Positions 22,197-32,603 of a stretch of 64,000 bases of DNA are shown piece after piece. The translations under genes and the position numbers were made by a program. The notes beneath the pieces were generated by a model, which did not search any database, had not been told where the DNA came from, and worked only from the letters and a program-made list of their open reading frames with translations. Within the stretch, counting starts at the first letter, position 1. Each line of letters starts with the position of its first letter. This DNA is from Moniliella sp. 'wahieum' (Eukaryota > Basidiomycota > Moniliellomycetes > Moniliellales > Moniliellaceae): NCBI GenBank assembly GCA_003971905.1, contig RSEE01000049.1, forward strand, positions 372,001-436,000, in the 5' to 3' direction.

Positions 22197-22924
22197 AGGG
22201 GTCGGACGTTGTTCAGCGTTCAACCGTTGTACGTGATCGGTGGTCCTGGTTGGGGGGAACGGAGGGCCCAGCCGGGAGGGAGATAGATGGGACACTTGCG
22301 CAATTCTTACTGATTTGACCGTCGAGCTGGAGCGCTGGAAGAAGCAGCGCGTGTGTGCCCCAGACGTAGTGGGTACTTTAGCGTTATACTTGGCAGTATT
22401 TTGGTAGTGCCATGCTGGAGGACGCCGTTCGGGTGGAAAGTTGAAATGTTGATCCGCGCGTCGCTCGCGTGCTTGATAGCTGTCCAGATCACGCATCGCG
22501 CGATGGCCGTGACCGATCAAGGATCGCTGGCTCAGGCGGCGGCTCGCGCGCAGCACCTCCGCCGCCGCTGGCTGGCGCCGTGCCTGCACCCCCGCGGCGG
22601 CAGGGGGGGAGTGGCACGTGGTGCGCCCAGCCAACCCTAGGTCTGGGAGCCCGCGTCGTCGCCGGCGCGTGGCGCGGGGGCAGTGTTGGGTGCCGCGGCT
22701 GCGCGGGAGGCGGCACGGGGGCAGCGAGCGAGCGCACGCCACTGGGCTGGTGCGGCACACAGGAGCAGGGCGGCGGCTGGCTGGCTGGGACCTGGCGCCT
22801 GGCAGGTGGCAGGTGGCAGTCGCCTGCCTCCGTTCTGCTCTGCTCGGCTCGCCTCGCCTCGGCTCTTTCGCCCCCCCCCCTTCTCCAGCTCGGCGCCACC
22901 ACCCTCCTCTGGCATCTGTTCGCG
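22197..22924. other. Intergenic, ARF1 promoter
   Basis: No gene recognised. A CGTTGTTCAGCGTTCAACCGTTGTACG word (about 22207-22233) resembles the AACGTTGA family. The 3' part is GC-rich with a C tract directly upstream of the ARF1 start. Confidence 0.55.
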
Positions 22925-23703
<779 letters not shown>

Positions 23704-26095
23704 ATGCAAGGGTAGGGGATCTGTTAACAGTTCGGATTTGTTGGGATCCGGATTGGGATCGCCGTCTTGGGTTCCTGCCCTGGTTTTTTCTCGAGGAGGC
23801 GAGGATCGTAGGGCCGATCCCCATGTACCGATGATAGCCCTCTATAGCCCTCTTCTGCCACCATTGCTATCGATCGTCATTGGCCTATTCCGCAGGGATG
23901 GTAGATTGCCTGGTGAGGTCAGTTGGTTTCGGGCCAGCCATGACACATTGATGCCATTGCCTTTGAAGCTTGAAGCCTGAAGCTTGAAGGTCAATTCGAG
24001 GCAAGACAACCCCTGTCTCGCCCGTTGACGTAACAGAACCAGGGGCGCAGAGAGTAGTGTGGGGGGAGTTAGTACTAAAGTGGTGAACCATGAATGACCG
24101 TCGGAAGGGCGGGCAGCAGAAAAAAAAAAAAAACATAGATGCCCAACTGCTGCCTGCCTTTCTTGGGCCTACTAGAAGACCACGGGCCTACGGCCCGGTC
24201 AGCTGGGGCTTCGCCCCAGCTTGGTGCTTTGTGTTTTGTGCTTGCTCGCCACCTTAGCCACCGTTCCAACAGTCCACCGATCTACCGTTCCAACCCGTCG
24301 CCACCGTAGCCACCGTTCCACGTGGAGGAATTTTATCACCCATGTGCATCCGCCTGGCTGCGTCGGCCTGGAACGTGCGGGTGGCACGCTTACCACATAA
24401 TCTTGTGCTGGCGCCAGAAAAAACGCCCCAATTTTATGTAGTAGTAGATATTATTGCGGTGAACGCAGCGCGACCACTTTTTCTCAGAAAGGAACAGAGG
24501 GATCGGCGGCCATCCGGGTCCACCCAGCAGCACAGGGCGGGGCTCAAGAAGGGAGGGAGGTGGTGGGCAAGGGGATCGTTGTTCTCGATGCAGAGGATGA
24601 ACCGGTTGGAGCCCCCAAAGCATATCTCTCTGCCTGGTTTTCTGCCTCTTTCCCACCTCCTTCTCTGCAAGCGCCACTGCCTTCCCCTCCCATCCCTGCT
24701 ACTCTGCCTGATGTATTCGCCCGATGGCTACCAATTACGTTCTCTTCTCTTCCCTACGCAGCACAACCCACGTACCACCCTTGAACTGCTCATTGATCCG
24801 AGACAGGTCGGGTCGAGTTGACGACCCTATCCTCGCACCCCATGCGCAACCTGGGCGTCCTACGCATCCATTCACCCAACTGGCCACTTGTCTTTGTCCT
24901 CTCGGCAACCCCACCCTCCCCTGCCGCGGTCGCGGTCAAGATCACGGTCAATATCACGGTCTTGGCGTCAACACGAGACGCACAGGACTGCTGTAACCGC
25001 CTCGATCGTGCAGCGCTGGTCTTAGCTTGGCATCCTTGCCTGTCCACAGGCGCAAGGTGGTGGCGGGTAGGGACGCCCAGGCACCAGGGTGCAGGGACGG
25101 GGTCTTGCTTGACATATGGGCGCCGGCACGCCATCTCTCCCTTTTGCTCGTTACGGGACGGGACACTACGGCGTCCGCGGCCGCAGGGAGCGTAACGGGT
25201 GCACACAAGGGGGAGGGAGGATGGGAAGGCAAAAAGAACAGTGGATTGCTTCGATTAGATTAGTATCGTTTACTACGAGCATGTGAATGCCACTGGCTCG
25301 AGTAAGTAGGTCACGCGACGAAGGCGGTAGCTGGTACCCGATATCACGCGGGCGGTAGCCGACAACGGCCTTGTTTGGTCCGTGGAGCTTTGCCGCCGGA
25401 GCAGGCGAGGCGGAGCGAATCGGGGAGGGGGTGGCAAGCGGGATGATCGCTGACTTGATGACCAGGGATCGATGGTCGATGGTCGAATTGATCGCGAATG
25501 GCTTTGAAACTTTGTGTTGTGAGCCCCGTGTTGGTCGGGTCACTCGGTCATTAGCTAGTTGCTGCTAAGGGCTAAGGCTTAGCGCTACCCAAGTGCCAAG
25601 GCCTAGTAAGAAAGAACACGTACGAACCCACCGTCCCCCCCACCCTGGGGGCAGGCAAGCCGCCAGCCGCCTGACCTGAACCGAACCGAATCAAAGGGAT
25701 GGCGTGATGCGAGGCGTGGTGGTGGCCCATCGCCGTGGACCTCGAGGCGGCCCCCCGAAGCACAGGCGGGCGGGAGGCAGTGATATGTGATGTTGTGGTG
25801 TGGATGAGAGATGATGGATCATGCATTGCTGGGATGCCCGGTGCGATGCGTTTGCCATGGCCTGACCGAGGGCAGCTGGGCGGCCTGGTGGAGCGGCTGA
25901 GCGGAGCAGCTGATCAGTGCATCTCCCAGAACCCCCGTTTATTATCGCGGACCGATTAGGCGATTACGACGGGATGATTCATCCTACAAAATAAGCAACG
26001 GTTGGTGGGCTTACTGTGGTTTGGTTCGGCCCGCCTCTCTTTCTCTCCCCTCCACCTCCACACATCACTTCCGTTGCTCCTTCCCCTCTCCTCCC
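23704..26095. other. 2.4 kb intergenic region
   Basis: No gene recognised on either strand. It contains GAAGCTTGAAGCCTGAAGCTTGAAGG (about 23965-23990), an A14 run (24120-24133), two adjacent short hairpins (24183-24221), CCACCGTAGCCACCGTTCCA-type repeats (about 24250-24320) and GATCGATGGTCGATGGTCGA (about 25468-25487). Open frames up to 160 codons exist but show no domain, and their composition follows the base skew. Confidence 0.5.
24183..24221. other. Two adjacent perfect hairpins
   Basis: CGGGCC-TAC-GGCCCG (24183-24197, 6-bp stem) is followed four bases later by AGCTGGGGC-TTC-GCCCCAGCT (24201-24221, 9-bp stem). Three-base loops and GC-only cores make them look like mobile GC clusters of organelle genomes, or a pair of short foldbacks. 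No function is visible. Confidence 0.6.
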
Positions 26096-26490
26096 ATGTC
26101 AGCTGTCTTCCGTGCATTCAAGAAGTACTGGTACGCGCCCGAGGCGGTGCCGATCTACATCTTCACTGGCGGTACGTTCGCCGGGTCGATGTGGTACCTC
26201 TACCGTCTCTCGCAGGGTCCGACCATCGTGTGGAACCACAAGGACAACCCCGAGCCTTGGAACAAGATTACCCCCGGTACCAACACCAAGCTGCTCACGG
26301 TCAACGTACGTAGTGCTCCTCCCCTATGCGCTGAGCCGGGATGGATCTGGGTCTGGGATCTTGTCTTTCCTGGCTTTTGATTTTGTTTGTTTTAAGTGGC
26401 TGGATATGGACCGCGGTGAGAACAGTTTGGACTGACATTTGATCCCTGCTGCCACAGCAAGATTTTGACCGCCAGTACAAGCGCGAGTAA
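26096..26490 (+). CDS. NDUFA4/MLRQ-type respiratory subunit, two exons
   Basis: Small single-span inner-membrane protein of the NADH-ubiquinone reductase MLRQ (NDUFA4/B12D) family, associated with complex I or IV in mitochondria. Exon 1 (26096-26305) encodes MSAVFRAFKKYWYAPEAVPI followed by the hydrophobic stretch YIFTGGTFAGSMWYLYRL and the family phrase GPTIVWNHKDNPEPWNKI. The intron (26306-26457) begins GTACGT and ends CCACAG, phase 0. Exon 2 adds QDFDRQYKRE-stop. The product is 80 residues, normal for the family. Both exons are in frame without any correction, so it is one of the few clean genes in this window. Assignment to complex I versus IV cannot be made from sequence. Confidence 0.88.
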
Positions 26491-27829
26491 GGCACGCAAC
26501 CTATCATCGGAGGGCATCTGCCTAGCGTTTGCACTGCGCTGCTTTGGAAAGGGAGAGACGTGTCCATCGAATCTTTGGTGGGCAGAGGTGGTACACCTTG
26601 GGTGCCGTCTATGGAAATCCATTATGCTTGTCTTATGCTTGCTTCATGCGCAGTGTCTCACATTTGCTTCATGCCCTGCCTCAACATCACTGGTGGAGCC
26701 GCCACCCCTCGACAGCACACAGCCCCAGAGGTTGCCCCCATCCACCATCCTACCGTGCCAGCAAGTGTCAGCCTGCTTGAGTACTGGGATGCTTGTGAAA
26801 AGTAATACCTGTTGGGTCCCAGGTCAGACCGGACCCGAACAACGACAACGAGACAAGAGGCCGACAAAGGCACATGATTTGGACTGATTTGGATTGGATT
26901 AGATGGGATTCTTGGATTGGATTGGATTGGATTGTCACATGTCACCGAGGCAACCCGGGAACCCACTGGGATCTGAGGAACCGGTCCTTCTTCTATATAT
27001 CTGGCAAACTGACACAGAGGAACCCACACCCCAAAAAAGAAAGAAGCAAGGGCCAAAGGTTGGAGCGCAACCAGTGGCCAAACACGAAAAATGAAACAAA
27101 AATGGCCCATGTAAAACGCAGCGCATCATAACGCAAAAACGCAACGCAACTCAGCCCAACCCAACCCACCGCGGCCACCGTTCCCCGTTCCCATTCCACG
27201 TTCCCGGGACCCGGTACCCCTCTCCTCGGATTCACACGCCCACACGTGGGCGCAGAAGGTAAAGACCGAGTGCATAAGTAGGGGAAGGTGGGGGGGCACA
27301 ACTCTGCCAATATACAGCACAGGTCCAGATGGACGCGCAAAGGAAGGGAGGGGTTGTGGGCCGGTACTGCGGCATCAGTGGACATGGGTGCGAGATGCGG
27401 TACCAACTCCTTCCCCCTCCCCTCGCCGCCCACCCGACTCACACACCCCGCAACACACAACACACATATCCAGGCGCAGATGCATTTGCAGATGCAGATG
27501 CAGATGTACTCGGCAGCGATGCACATGGGAGAGAGCAGGTCCGGTCCACGGAGCGGAAGACCTACGGCCGACCGCCTGCCCGGCCGTAGTAAAAAAGTGA
27601 GACAGAAAAAAGAGTTGGAGTAGGTTGATCAGGTCACAAGGCACGACCCTGACCATACCCCAACCGTACCCCGAACCACTGGGCTCCCGACTCCCGATAA
27701 TAACAAGGACAAGGTCCAATGCAGGACAGGAACCTGGACCAGAGCCAGTTGTGGAGGAGCAAGGAAGCTGTGATTGTAGACGGAAACGGACACGGACAGA
27801 GACAGGGAGACTGCAGAGTAACATTACTC
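26491..27829. other. Intergenic, between NDUFA4-like and Gag-like genes
   Basis: No gene recognised. It holds degenerate TTGGATTGGATT repeats (about 26878-26936), AACGCAAAACGCAACGC-type sequence (about 27115-27150) and a GCAGATGCAGATGCAGATG run (about 27477-27506). Both flanking genes end here (convergent), so it is a shared 3' region. Confidence 0.5.
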
Positions 27830-30800
27830 TTACTCCATCCGGCGCCGTTTATGGTCGCCTTCCTCGTCAGCCGACCTTTGAGCATCAAGCCGCCAGGGAT
27901 TCGTCCCAACTGGCCTTGCTGAGCCTGCGCACGCCGTTGCTGGTAATGGTTCAGCCTGCGATTGGGACAGGAAAGGTCCCACGGAAATGCGGACCGGAAC
28001 AGTCGTTGCAGATCGGGTGGGAAGTGTGGCCGTGGCTATTCCTGCGGCTCTGGCTTGGCTCTGGCTCTGGCTGGGGAGCGGGGGACGAGCAAGATGGGTC
28101 GGGGAAGAAGAGCGGGCATCACGACCCGAGACTTCCGGTTCCCGTCCTACATCCGCTTCTTCCTTTTCCCCAAAGCTGGTGGACCCTTTGCGTTTGGAAG
28201 GGACGGCAGCCGCGCCCGAGCGTCTTGCACTTCGGTCCCACCCGCCCGAGCGCGGGGGCGAGGTGGGCGAGACCGAGGCCAACGCGTGGCTCTCTGACCG
28301 GGACGAAGCTCGACGTGGCGAGGGCATGGAAGGCAAACTTTCCCACTCGGACGCGTCGCTCGTGTCCCCCCGTCCACTGGCGGTAACGAACAACGTGCCT
28401 TGGCAGCCACGTGCGACGTACCGCCACTAGGGTCCGTCCGTATGGGCGACGTGCGCCCGGGCCCGGAGACCCAGCCAACTGCGAGGGTGCACGACGAGGG
28501 TCCGAGGTAGTTGAACCAAGGGCGTTGGGAGGAGGCTTGGATGCCCCGCTGGTGCCGTGGGAGTGGCCGACCTCGATTGGGATGGGGATACTCCCCAACG
28601 GGATGGACGAGGCAAGCGGTCGCCGAGGAAGCGCATGTCGTTGTCGTGGGCACTGCACCATTTCCCGATTGGGTTTGCTTCTTCTGCAAAAACGGGGGTC
28701 GAGGGAGGGGTGTCGAAGACGGTGCCCTGACCGTCACGCGGGCGGGAAGAGAAACTTCGGCTGAGCCATCTGCGCGAGGGGCGTGGAACCTTGACCAGCG
28801 GGTGCACGGCCGAGGGAGATGGCACGTCTGTTACTTGCAGACTGGTACGACGAGAAGAGGAAGCCGAATGCGTCGAGACGGTGGCTCGAGCAGCGTGAGC
28901 CCCCAGTCAACCTCGACGGTCTGCATTACCATCATCTGGTAAGATCCACTTGATGCCTGTCTCGCCGAGAAGCGTTCGGTAAAGAGCTGGACAAACTCGG
29001 TCCAACTCATCTCCGAGTCGTCCTGGTCAAAGGCTTGGACCAGCTTGGTGTACCATCTTGCAGGCGGACCCGAAGGCAACACAGCCGAGATGGCTTGTAG
29101 CCGCTCGGTTCCGAAAGAGACGCATGCACGCCCTCCTGCACACGAAGCCAATGACGGGCATCGGTCGTACTGTGCCGCTCGAGCGAGCGGAAACGGGGAT
29201 TCCGTGCGGTGGATCCGGCCTGCGCTTCAACATCAGTACCTGCCGACGGCAGTATTACAGACTGGGTGTTCGAAGCAGAGGGAGACTTTGAAGAGAGGGG
29301 CGGAGCAGAAAGGGGGCGAAGCAAAGGACATGGTTGGACTGACAGGCTTTTGCAGGGAAGCAAGAACCAAGTTTTGATCGTCGTCCAGATCCATCTCACT
29401 TACCGAGTCTCTGGGGCGATTCACGTCGCGACGCTCGACTGCTTCGAGAACGACTGACGATCCTGCGATGTCGCGTAGCCGTCTTACCCTGCTGGAACGG
29501 ACGGCCTTCATGCGCTGATGCGTTTCTTTGCCCTGTGTTGTTGCCGAACCGATTGAGCCTGGAGCGGGGCTTGGGTGGTTGCGACGAAGAGGCTTGCTCC
29601 GCATCTTGAGCCCTTGCTGGCGTCGGTGCATCACATTGGTCTTGTGTGCTGGCTTTGCCTCTTGGGTTCCGCTTGGCCTGGTGTGCCTCGGGTCTGTTGA
29701 TCCCGTGAGTGGGCTCAGACTTAGGCACCTGCGGCGAGTGGCGCGCCTCAACGGCTTGCTGCCATGAGCAGTATCCTGCTGAGGTGAGGTTGTAGACTTG
29801 CCTGGCGGGCCCGCTCGGTCTGTTTCACCACATAGTCGTGATTGTCCTGCCGCGCTTGCTTGTCTGCTGGGCTTGCTTGGGTTGCTGGGCTTGTTGGGCT
29901 GGGCTGCTTAGGCTGCGGGTTTGTGGGCCGCTTAGGTTGCTGAGTCTGCTTTGCCTGTTTGGCCTGCTTTGGTTGTTTAGCCTGCTTGGTTGTGGGTCTG
30001 CTTTGGCTGCTGAGCCTGCTGCTGGGCCTGTGAGACCACTGGGCCATTGGGTCCACTGGGCCTGCTGTTGGGCGAGAGGTGGAAGAACCAGTGGGCCTGT
30101 TGGGCTGAGTACAACTGTGGGACCTGAGGTGGCTGCTGTCCTTGGGCCCCCGGCCTGGCCTGTTGATCCCAACAGACCGGGGGCCTGCTGGATCGGTTGG
30201 ACTCCCGGTGTCAGCGCGGGCATCGCATTCCAAGTCCAAGTCAACTGAGCCGTTTCCATTTGGACCATCGTCCGCACGTCTTCCCGCAGCGACGACCAAG
30301 CCAGCTCGACCGCTGCTTGGCTCGCTGTCTTGGCCCCCTCATCGATCAGCGGCCGGAGCTGTTGTTCCACTTCGGCGAGGAAGAGGGGCCGCAGCTCCTT
30401 GGCCATTTCAACGTGAAGCCAGGGACGCAATTCGGCTTCCAACTCGGTACGAATTTGTGGTCGCAGTTCCTGTTCTACCTCGGCGCGGAGGTGTGGTCGC
30501 AGTTCGTGTTCCACCTCGGTGCGGAGTTGTGGTCGCAGTTCCTTGGTCATCTCGGTGCGCAGTTTGTTTGTGAGGGTGTCCAACAGTTCCGCTTGTAATT
30601 GCGTACGAGCCTTGTCCACCTCTCCGGGCACTCGCTCCTGTACCCATTGCATCGCTTCCGACTGGACTGCCTTGGTCACGTCAGCGGTCACCCCCGACGT
30701 TTCCATCGCGTTGGTCAAGGAGCTGCAAGAGAGCAAGGTCGAGTTGACTTGTTCTTCCGTGCGAGCCAACACGTCTCTCATCACCTGTTCCCGCACTTCA

Positions 30801-31442
30801 GACAAGGTAGTTTCCTGTGCCTTTTGCATCTCCTCAATCCGCGTACGCCAATCGTTTTCCAACGCTTGGATGCGTTCTCGGTATTGGCCGACCAGGCGCG
30901 TTGGTTGCGCGCCTCCTCCTTGGTGGACTCGGTCAGGGCGCTGCTGACGGCCACCAGGAGTTTGTTGAACAACTCTTCCTTCAACCCTCGACTTTGGTCC
31001 TGCGTTCGTTCCACCTCCTGACCAGGGCTAGCACCACCTCTTCCACCTGCTGGAACGAATGGCCGAGGTGCAACGACCACTCGGCCCCGACCATCTGGAG
31101 CTTTTGGGTCATCACGCTGGAGGCCAATCGTTTAGCCTGGACCGTTGCGCGCTGCGACAGGCCCTGGCCCTCGGGCAGTGGTTTGGAAGGCGCCGTTGTC
31201 GCTGTATCACGAAACGGTGGGCGGGTAGGATCGGACCAGCGCTTGACCAGATCGTTGATCACTTTCTTCCATCCGAGCGTCGAGGTACGCGAGTGGCCGC
31301 CACTCGTGGTGGACAGTCCACTGCTTCTCCGAGGTGGCCGCGTGGAAGTAGAGGCGCTGCGGCCCATGATGCGCACCCCCATCTCCTCGTTTGTGTGCCG
31401 CCCGAGCGCGGGGAGGTCGAGAGGCAAGCTGGTGTCACCCAT
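27830..31442 (-). CDS. Coiled-coil protein with a retrotransposon-Gag-like core
   Basis: A long minus-strand protein reconstructed from several frames. The start at 31442 gives MGDTSLPLDLPALGRHTNEE, a basic Ser/Thr region, then helical sequence (QVEEVVLALVRRWNER, about 31000) and LKEELFNKLLVAVSSALTES (about 30960). From 30862 one open frame encodes a coiled coil with 12-residue ELRPxLRxEVEx repeats (30347-30541) and a Gln/Pro/Ala-rich tail. After Ser/Arg-rich sequence, a core at 28969-29162 reads DARHWLRVQEGVHASL, then ERLQAISAVLPSGPPARWY and SWTEFVQLFTERF, the spacing and residues of the retrotransposon Gag family (A..WL, L.G.A..W, W..F...F..RF). The remainder is disordered and ends in KRRRME-stop at 27830. 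I see no zinc knuckle, protease, reverse transcriptase, integrase or LTR nearby. It may be a gag relic or a domesticated gag; the Gag call rests on motif likeness only. Confidence 0.55.
30347..30541 (-). repeat. 36-base tandem repeat coding a 12-residue unit
   Basis: Five to six copies of a 36-base unit on the minus strand encode ELRPQLRTEVEH-like blocks: Glu-Leu-Arg-Pro at the start, alternating acidic and basic residues after it. The pattern predicts an amphipathic, proline-kinked helix, as in apolipoprotein- or LEA-like 11/12-mers. Confidence 0.85.
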
Positions 31443-32603
31443 GGTCGCGACAGGATGGACGTGGGGGGTGGGTCAGTGGGGCGTGGACACACGAGGCGGA
31501 GGGAGGGAGGGAGAGATGGATGGATGGGAGGGAGGGAGGGGCAGGTGGAGGGCGGATGCGGGGTGCAAGAGGGAAGCGATGGTGGGGCGGCTGCTGGGCT
31601 GGGCTGGGCCGGGGGATTGGCGAGCGAGGGAACGTGGAACTGAGATAGGGGACGACGGGGCGGGGGAGGAACAGTCCAGTTGAACGTTGCAGGTGCAGTT
31701 GAACGTTGAACCGAGCCTAGCGGCGCTGCTGGGCGTGGCCGTGCGCAGCGCTTTCTATTAGCCATGCCCAGTACGTACGGCGCCTGTCTCTGCACTACGC
31801 CACTGTTCTGCCCCACTTCTCCTGGATCGGGGGTGTAAGCTGCAGGCACCGCACACAGCCGTCCAACGCCAGAATGGCCCAACGCCTAACCCACAGCGCG
31901 CTACTGCCACCGGTTTGAACGTCTGAACCCTGCATTCATCATGCATCATGCATCATGCATCATGCATCACGCGCCACCTGGATGATTCCCGCACACCACG
32001 CGTCACGTGCATCGCACGTTAGCCTGACGCTCCGGCCTCAAGAAGCGCTCCGGCCACCTGGACTGCTTTCCCCAACTCGCATGGGACTCAATCTTAAGCC
32101 GGGGGAGCCCTTGGTGTCAGATCTCAAGAGGCGTTGAACGTTGAGGTTGAGGTCAAAGGTCAGAGAGGTCAGAGGTCAGAGACGAGGCGAGTCGATCGGT
32201 AGGGGCGCCTGGCAAGGTGCAACCCAAGCTACCTCCCGAAGGCACGCACACGCACGCACGGCCCCAACTAAGAAATTCAAGATTCGAGTATACCACCAGG
32301 GCCCATGCGCCCATGAGAATCGATAAAGTCAAATCATCAAAGCAGAGTAGCGATCCAATCGTACACAAAGAACAGCCGAGCAAACGGGGCACACCCATGT
32401 TCCTCGAGGAACGTGCGGGGGAAGGGGGGGATAATAAGGGAGCGGCAAAGGGGTAGGATAAGGGTAAGAGGAGGGTAAGGGTAAAAAGCCAGGCAAAAGG
32501 GGGAACCGAGCCAGGCGAAAAAAAGGAGGCCGGTGAGAAGGAAGCTCAATTCGATTCGATTCGAGCCGAGTCGAGCCGAGTTGGTCGAACGAAACTTCAA
32601 CCT
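31443..32603. other. Intergenic region
   Basis: No gene recognised. GGGAGGGA purine runs lie at about 31500-31540. Words: GTTGAACGTTG and GTTGAACGTTGAACC (31679-31712), an ATGCATC array (31937-31970), CGTTGAACGTTGAGGTTGAG (32132-32151) and GGTCAGAG tandem copies (32157-32182). A GATTCGATTCGAGCCGAG run is at about 32551-32580. Confidence 0.55.
31937..31970. repeat. ATGCATC tandem word
   Basis: Four to five overlapping CATCATG/ATGCATC units in a row; the same word occurs at 6988-7020, 14641-14674, 36911-36947, 41033-41050, 44391-44436 and 52498-52530, all outside the genes called here. Confidence 0.85.

Noticed and set aside
21486-22760. Minus-strand open frame of 424 codons
   Set aside because: Antisense to the 3' half of the Zn2Cys6 factor, where the plus strand encodes plausible transcription-factor sequence and a nuclear signal; the antisense product is Arg/Pro/Cys-rich without motifs.
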